Shown here: positions 59,852-63,720 of the stretch, piece by piece
How positions within the stretch are numbered: the stretch's first letter is position 1
How the letters are laid out: the number at the start of each line of letters is the position of its first letter
Assembly (NCBI GenBank): GCA_028293325.1
Contig: JAQGPA010000111.1
Span: 1 to 63,720, forward strand
Source: Pedosphaera sp.
Lineage (GTDB): Bacteria > Verrucomicrobiota > Verrucomicrobiia > Limisphaerales > Pedosphaeraceae
Reading direction: 5' to 3'
DNA length: 63,720 nt
Made by a program: the position numbers and the translations under genes
Notes under the pieces: model-generated
The model's database searches: none
The model's input: only the letters and a program-made list of their open reading frames with translations
What the model was told of the DNA's origin: nothing

Positions 59852-61384
59852 ATGGCAACTCCAATCATTGATTTGTTTGCCGGTCCCGGTGGACTGGGTG
59901 AAGGTTTTTCGTCGCTTCTGGATGCGGGTGGCGCATCAGTCTTCGAGATTGCCCTTTCCATCGAAAAAGATCCCATTGCCCATAAGACCCTTGAACTCAG
60001 AAGCTTCTATCGCCAGTTCATTCATCAGAAAAAAGAGATCCCGGAACTTTATTACGAATATCTCCGCGGAAAAACTTCTCGAAAACAACTTTTCAAAGCA
60101 TTCGCACCAGAGGCTAAAGCAGCGGCAGGTGAGGCTTGGTGTGCTGAACTTGGAAGTGATGCCCTAACGGATCGGTTCCTTGACCAAACGATTGCTGCTG
60201 CGCTGCAGGGGCGGAAAAGTTGGGTTCTAATTGGTGGTCCACCTTGCCAAGCCTACTCTTTAGTCGGGCGATCTCGAATGATGGGAGACAAGGATTTCGA
60301 GGAAGACCATAGACATTTCCTTTATCGCCAATATCTAAGAATCATCTCGGAGCACCGGCCGCCTGTGTTTGTCATGGAAAATGTAAAAGGTCTCCTGTCC
60401 GCCAAGGTTAAAGGGCAGAAGATGTTCGACAAAATCAGAAGCGATTTAGAATGCCCCCCCCGCGCGCTTGGCTCTCAGAATGGAAAATTAGGAGACCTTT
60501 CATACCGATTGATCTCCTTGGTAAAACAACATGGGGATTTACCCGGAAAATATGAACCGGAAGACTATGTAGTTCATTCAGAAAATTACGGGATCCCACA
60601 AACGCGACACCGTATAATCTTTCTGGGCATTCGTAATGACATCGTAGCGACACCTCGTATTCTAAAGGAACATGATGCAGTAAACATAGAAACCGCCATT
60701 TGTGATCTGCCGGTTCTGCGGAGTGGCTTATCAAAGGAAAAAGATTCCCCCGAGAACTGGCTTCAATGGATCAGAGAAGCAGCAACAGCATCTTGGTTAG
60801 AGGACAAGAAGTTGGATAAGGATCTGCGGCGAGCATTGCAGATCGCGGCTCAGACTGCAAGAATTGGGCTTAATCGTGGAGGAGAATCTGTAGAAGGCGA
60901 ATCAGCGCCAACATTTGCCCAAAGTTGGTTTCGTGATCCGCGCTTGAAATGCTTTTGTAACCATTCTACACGAAGTCATATTCGTGAGGATTTACATCGA
61001 TATTTGTTTGTAGCCGCGTTCGCCAATGTGCGCGGTCAATCTCCAAGCTTGGAGAATTTTCCGAAGGCACTCTTGCCGAATCACAAAAATGTTGGCGAAG
61101 CGCTAACCGGAACAAAATTCAACGATCGATTCCGAGTACAAACCACAGGACGCCCTTCAACTACAATTACATCGCACATTTCAAAGGACGGGCACTACTT
61201 TATTCATTATGATCCGACACAATGCCGCAGTCTGACGGTGCGTGAAGCGGCGCGGCTGCAAACGTTTCCAGACAATTACTTCTTTGAAGGGCCGCGCACT
61301 CAGCAATACCATCAAGTCGGCAATGCGGTGCCGCCGTTGCTTGCGAAACAGATCGCGGAAATCGTGGCTGATTTGATCAGCTAA
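59852..61384 (+). CDS. DNA cytosine-5 methyltransferase
   Basis: 510 aa. All key motifs of C5 methyltransferases are present: motif I IDLFAGPGGLGEGF (residues 6-19), motif IV GGPPCQAYS with the catalytic Cys132, motif VI ENVKG (Glu176), motif VIII QTRHR (250-254), motif IX RSLTVREAARLQTFPDNY (459-476) and motif X QVGNAVPP (488-495). It is larger than HhaI-type enzymes because of a helical insert between motifs II and IV (about 50-120) and a long target-recognition region (about 260-430). The specificity cannot be read from sequence. It follows the GHKL operon after 61 bases and should protect host DNA in a restriction-like system; the matching nuclease candidate is the Vsr-like gene at 62874-63407. 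Confidence 0.93.
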   Translation: MATPIIDLFAGPGGLGEGFSSLLDAGGASVFEIALSIEKDPIAHKTLELRSFYRQFIHQKKEIPELYYEYLRGKTSRKQLFKAFAPEAKAAAGEAWCAELGSDALTDRFLDQTIAAALQGRKSWVLIGGPPCQAYSLVGRSRMMGDKDFEEDHRHFLYRQYLRIISEHRPPVFVMENVKGLLSAKVKGQKMFDKIRSDLECPPRALGSQNGKLGDLSYRLISLVKQHGDLPGKYEPEDYVVHSENYGIPQTRHRIIFLGIRNDIVATPRILKEHDAVNIETAICDLPVLRSGLSKEKDSPENWLQWIREAATASWLEDKKLDKDLRRALQIAAQTARIGLNRGGESVEGESAPTFAQSWFRDPRLKCFCNHSTRSHIREDLHRYLFVAAFANVRGQSPSLENFPKALLPNHKNVGEALTGTKFNDRFRVQTTGRPSTTITSHISKDGHYFIHYDPTQCRSLTVREAARLQTFPDNYFFEGPRTQQYHQVGNAVPPLLAKQIAEIVADLIS

Positions 61385-61413
61385 AGACCCATTGGCGCAA
61401 GGCAGCAGGCAAG

Positions 61414-61434
61414 CGCTAACCTAGCTAGTTAGCG
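61414..61434. terminator. Hairpin after the methyltransferase gene
   Basis: CGCTAAC and GTTAGCG form a perfect 7-bp stem with loop CTAGCTA, 30 bases past the stop. No T-run follows on either strand, so it is only a weak terminator candidate. Confidence 0.3.
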
Positions 61435-61496
61435 AAAGCGAACACCAAGAATTCTTGCTAGCCGGGAACAAAAGTGCTAAATTAACTTCCAGAAGT

Positions 61497-61572
61497 TGGT
61501 GGAACCGGCGGGGTTTGGACCCGCATTTCCGGCTTTTCAGGGCGGTGTTTTTGCCGATTAAACTACGGTCCC
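61497..61572 (-). tRNA. tRNA-Phe(GAA)-like gene, partly degenerate
   Basis: A 76-base cloverleaf on the minus strand with encoded CCA. The acceptor strands GGGACCG and CGGTTCC pair throughout, with one G-U. The D stem is GTTT/AAAC, with GG in the loop. The anticodon loop CTGAAAA gives anticodon GAA. The T stem GCGGG/CCCGC is perfect. Two departures are notable: the anticodon stem CCGCC/GCCGG has a C-C mismatch at the 30-40 pair, and the T loop is TCCAAAC, with C where nearly all tRNAs have T (pseudouridine 55). It could be a decaying second copy, a mobile-island tRNA, or a specialised variant. It lies between the methyltransferase and the winged-helix gene. Confidence 0.75.
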
Positions 61573-61716
61573 GAGTGGGCCTCTTGGCGGACATGATCAT
61601 CTTGCGAGGATTCATTCATGTCCGCCTTATTTCTTTCGGCGCTTTACGTTTAGGCGTCACGTAAGCGCTGACTCTCTATTTTCATAAATAGTAGTGAACC
61701 TTCATTGGTTAAGAAG

Positions 61717-62187
61717 TTAATGTTTCACTTCGGCCACTCGGTAAACGTTCGGTTTGGCACCAATTCGTTTGCGCTCAACGACTAGCACACCCTTGTCTAC
61801 CAAATCCGAAAGTGGCGAACTGATATGCTTTGTCTCCTTTAGATTAAATTCCGGATACGCCGACTGAAGCGCGTTCAAGAGCTGGACGCTGTCAAAGCCC
61901 CCGGGTTGCTTCTTGGCCATCTCCTCCACCGCCCCAATCAACGATGAACGATGCGATATCCTGACGGCATGAGGTGGCACTGGACGCTTGCGCGACGCAT
62001 TAAAAGTCCACTTTTTATTCTCTTTAAAAGATGGATTATCAATTATATCCGAAGCTGGAGGTACGCTGCCCTCCAAAAGGATATCGACTGCTTTCAACTT
62101 TCGCACGAGCTGGGCTTTCTCAATCTCAATGGCTTCAATCTTAGCGTTAAGTTTGTTCCTGTGCTCAATAAGATCTTCAACTTTCAT
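61717..62187 (-). CDS. Small coiled-coil and winged-helix-like protein, possible regulator
   Basis: 156 aa from the ATG at 62187; the frame continues upstream to 62481 through a repeat array and is not believable there. An N-terminal coiled coil (LIEHRNKLNAKIEAIEIEKA), a polar linker, then a C-terminal domain reading SLIGAVEEMAKKQPGGFDSV, LLNALQSAYPEFNLKE and SSPLSDLVDKGVLVVERKRI, which looks like a winged helix-turn-helix. The start codon lies two bases from a perfect 16-bp palindrome in a dense CCWGG array, so self-regulation is plausible. It is divergent from the small hypothetical/vsr genes. No family name can be given. Confidence 0.65.
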   Translation of the reverse strand: MKVEDLIEHRNKLNAKIEAIEIEKAQLVRKLKAVDILLEGSVPPASDIIDNPSFKENKKWTFNASRKRPVPPHAVRISHRSSLIGAVEEMAKKQPGGFDSVQLLNALQSAYPEFNLKETKHISSPLSDLVDKGVLVVERKRIGAKPNVYRVAEVKH

Positions 62188-62189
62188 GC

Positions 62190-62291
62190 CCAGGTTATAA
62201 CCTGGCCACCTGGACAACGCAACACATTTTACAAAAACTTTTCGACACGCCAGGTAGAAGCACGCCAGGTAGCTTACACCTGGCAACCTGG
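62190..62291. promoter_or_regulatory. Array of seven CCAGGT/ACCTGG (CCWGG) sites, candidate operator
   Basis: Within 102 bases the hexamer CCAGGT or its complement occurs seven times: 62190-62195, 62200-62205, 62208-62213, 62250-62255, 62265-62270, 62278-62283 and 62286-62291. The first two form the perfect palindrome CCAGGTTATAACCTGG. Three more CCTGG lie at 62343, 62474 and 62493. Chance would give well under one hexamer here. The array fills the region between the winged-helix gene (minus) and the hypothetical/vsr genes (plus). Confidence 0.7.
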
Positions 62292-62509
62292 TAGCGTCCA
62301 GAAAATCGGCTTGACGGACATGCCAAATAATCTGTATAAAAGCCTGGAGGGCTGCATGAGATAGAGGATGCCGCTTGTAAGTGCTACGAGGAAATCTTTT
62401 GGCGAAAAAACTTGCACCTTTACAGGCGTCTGCACCGGTACGGCGACCAAATCGAGCAAAGCTGAATTTTCTTCCTGGCAAAGTGAATTTCCCCTGGTAG
62501 CGTTTTGGT
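62292..62509. other. Rest of the divergent intergenic region
   Basis: About 220 bases between the CCWGG array and the small hypothetical gene. Two open frames cross it on opposite strands (to 62580 and from 62585), but neither has recognisable content. The promoter of the hypothetical/vsr pair should lie here. Confidence 0.35.
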
Positions 62510-62869
62510 ATGAGAAGCTATATCTACATTCCAAACTCACTACGGGCGGCGGGGCGGCATGTGCGCTTCGCGCTTTCTGAACCACTCGAACTTCTGCCGA
62601 AGGAAGCCTTTATTCGTGCTTGGTGCTCGGTCAGCTATCTGTTTCCGGGGCTGCATCCTGATGGTTTTGATTCTACCGATAGCGGTTGGACGCGTGTGCT
62701 CAAGCGTTTCGCTGCCGAGGCGTGGCGGCGGTCGGATGCCGGACAGCTCACGGATAACGAACTTTACTGCTATCAGGCTTGCAAGGCACGGATAAGCCAA
62801 GGATGGCAGATTGAGGAACGTCAAAATAAGCGCAACCAACAACTACTGGCCACGTCTTTCGCCGATTGA
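62510..62869 (+). CDS. Hypothetical protein upstream of vsr
   Basis: 119 aa, not recognised. It has ordinary soluble-protein composition: SEPLELLPKEAFIRAWCSVS, YLFPGLHPDGFDSTDSGWTR, then LKRFAAEAWRRSDAGQLTDN and a basic, Gln-rich end. Its stop is 4 bases before the Vsr-like ATG, so the two are very likely co-transcribed and coupled. A role in the restriction or repair function is inferred from position only. Confidence 0.55.
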   Translation: MRSYIYIPNSLRAAGRHVRFALSEPLELLPKEAFIRAWCSVSYLFPGLHPDGFDSTDSGWTRVLKRFAAEAWRRSDAGQLTDNELYCYQACKARISQGWQIEERQNKRNQQLLATSFAD

Positions 62870-62873
62870 GCAA

Positions 62874-63407
62874 ATGCCTGACATATTCACCAAACAGAAG
62901 CGGTCGGAGGTGATGGCGAAGATTCGGGGGCGGGGGAATAAGGAAACCGAACTGGCGTTGATGGCGATTTTTCGGCGGTACAAAATCACGGGGTGGCGGC
63001 GGCATCGGCTTTTGAAATTTGGAATTCGGAGTGCGAAGCGCGGAATTAAAAAGGCAGGGAAGGGCAAGGTTGGCGGCGGTCTTAGACGCGTCGGAACGGT
63101 GCGGCCGGATTTTGTGTTTGCGGCGGAGCGGGTGGCGGTGTTCGTGGATGGTTGTTTCTGGCATGCGTGCAAGAAGCATTCGAATTTGCCGGTGGGTAAT
63201 CGGGCGTTTTGGCGGAAGAAGCTGGCGGGGAATGTGGCGCGGGATCGGTTGGTGAATCGGGCGTTGCGCAAATTGGGTTGGAGGGTGGTGCGGGTTTGGG
63301 AGCATGAGTTGCGCGAGCCGGGGAAAGTCGTTAGGAAAATTCGGAGTGCGGAATTTTTAACCACGGATTCACACCGATTAACACGGATTCCGGAGGGGAA
63401 TGTTTGA
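62874..63407 (+). CDS. vsr: Vsr-type (very short patch repair) endonuclease with an in-frame repeat insertion
   Basis: About 177 aa from the ATG at 62874. Vsr cuts next to T-G mismatches created by deamination of 5-methylcytosine; related enzymes act as restriction nucleases. Landmarks: TKQKRSEVMAKIRGRGNKET, RPDFVFAAERVAVFVDGCFW with HACKKH following, NRAFWRKKLAGNVARDR and LGWRVVRVWEHEL. The catalytic Asp (RPDF) and the His after FW are present. Between GWRRH and RPDFVF, where relatives have about six residues, there are ~30 basic/Gly residues encoded by an intergenic-type repeat (63018-63047 and following). The C-terminal residues after RKIRS are also encoded by repeats. It may still fold, as the insert lies in a loop, but activity is uncertain. 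Confidence 0.85.
   Translation: MPDIFTKQKRSEVMAKIRGRGNKETELALMAIFRRYKITGWRRHRLLKFGIRSAKRGIKKAGKGKVGGGLRRVGTVRPDFVFAAERVAVFVDGCFWHACKKHSNLPVGNRAFWRKKLAGNVARDRLVNRALRKLGWRVVRVWEHELREPGKVVRKIRSAEFLTTDSHRLTRIPEGNV
63018..63047. repeat. Short dispersed repeat inside vsr
   Basis: GGAATTCGGAGTGCGAAGCG followed by CGGAATT. A close copy (AATTCGGAGTGCGGAATTT) lies at 63338-63356 at the 3' end of the same gene. This type of repeat is normally intergenic. Confidence 0.65.
63338..63389. repeat. Dispersed repeats forming the vsr 3' end
   Basis: The AATTCGGAGTGCGGAATT repeat (63338-63355) is directly followed by ACCACGGATTCACACCGATT and AACACGGATT (63360-63389), related to the CGCAGAT repeat at 55255-55284. 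The frame reads through both to a stop at 63407. Confidence 0.6.
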
Positions 63408-63720
63408 CAGAATTTACAGGATTGGGAGTGGATTGGGGAGGGACAAGCTGAAGCTTGAACTCCGAACGGGGGAGGTTCACCACGAAGAGCACGAAGGGGG
63501 AGAAGGTGCTTGCGCACGGGTCATTAGGGGGGAAGGGAATAGGCGATAGCCGATAGCCAATGGTGGGAGTTGGAAAAATTCGAGGGTGATTCAACCATTT
63601 TCAAGGTTGGGGATTTTTTACAGTGAACCCAGCGTAGCCGCTGCGCGACAACACTGGGCTGGATGATTCAATCTCTTTGAGATTGGTTCCGAATTTGGAG
63701 GGCAGGTCCTTCCGGACGGG
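63408..63720. repeat. Gene-free right edge with repeat elements and three consecutive hairpins
   Basis: No gene seen. A GAATTTACAGGAT motif and CACCACGAAGAGCACGAAGG (about 63479-63498) look like further dispersed repeats. Then three stem-loops follow: CAACC/GGTTG (63592-63609), CCCAG/CTGGG around GTAGCCGCTGCGCGAC (63628-63658) and CAATCT/AGATTG (63669-63685). This triple-hairpin unit resembles repeat families I associate with verrucomicrobial and planctomycete genomes. Confidence 0.5.

Noticed and set aside
62190..62291. CRISPR array
   Set aside because: The repeated unit is only six bases, occurs in both orientations and has irregular spacing, unlike CRISPR repeats.
62188..62481. N-terminal extension of the winged-helix protein (extra 98 codons)
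   Set aside because: The extension reads through the CCWGG array and has no protein-like character; the ATG at 62187 opens a clean coiled coil.

Overview
The window (63.7 kb, moderate-to-high GC) looks like the chromosome of a free-living Gram-negative bacterium of the PVC group, most likely a verrucomicrobium related to Pedosphaera/Limisphaerales. This is inferred from gene style, not from an rRNA gene. The signs are a verrucomicrobial-type pseudopilin beside very large secreted proteins built from lectin-like and Fn3 modules, a secreted-sensor NarL-type kinase, a ResB/CcsA (system II) cytochrome c pathway next to a diheme cytochrome, an outer-membrane porin, and families of short intergenic repeats.

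Layout. 1-1559 is the N-terminus of a giant secreted beta-strand-repeat protein that runs off the left edge. 1560-3200 is decayed DNA with the 3' half of a tRNA-Lys and a broken universal stress gene. 3219-12495 (minus) is a secretion/polysaccharide cluster: a 1310-aa Fn3/lectin-like protein, a pseudopilin, a 1168-aa modular diheme oxidoreductase and a GH16 glucanase. 12666-18222 (minus) holds a response regulator/histidine kinase pair, the primary sigma factor and a YlbF-like protein. 18467-34000 is housekeeping: SixA, a muramidase-like protein, an ABC-F ATPase, a phosphodiesterase, transaldolase, PurM-PurD, an S41-like protein and a one-chain LMW phosphatase-RpiB-GlyA fusion. 34096-43069 carries rho, a lipoprotein, ResB-CcsA and secA. 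43192-47670 is a probable zinc/manganese uptake locus (small Cys/His membrane protein, porin, binding protein, permease, with no ATPase nearby). 47930-54568 is the complete F1Fo ATP synthase operon (a-c-b-delta-alpha-gamma-beta-epsilon), with a Rex-like operator in front and a strong terminator behind.

From about 54.6 kb to the right edge the DNA changes character: dispersed repeats, a long inverted repeat, a VapBC toxin-antitoxin pair, then a compact defence-type island. The island has a GHKL (MutL/MORC-like) ATPase, a protein of unknown family and a DUF6339-like protein in one overlapping operon. These are followed by a DNA cytosine-5 methyltransferase, a degenerate tRNA-Phe, a small coiled-coil/winged-helix protein, a dense CCWGG array, a small hypothetical gene and a Vsr-type endonuclease carrying an in-frame repeat insertion.

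The parts resemble the MutL-homologue restriction-modification systems described by Iyer, Abhiman and Aravind, but the Z1, PD-(D/E)XK and AIPR genes usually seen with them are not in view and an unknown protein is present. I regard this island, and the CCWGG-rich control region between its regulator and its nuclease, as the most interesting part of the window.
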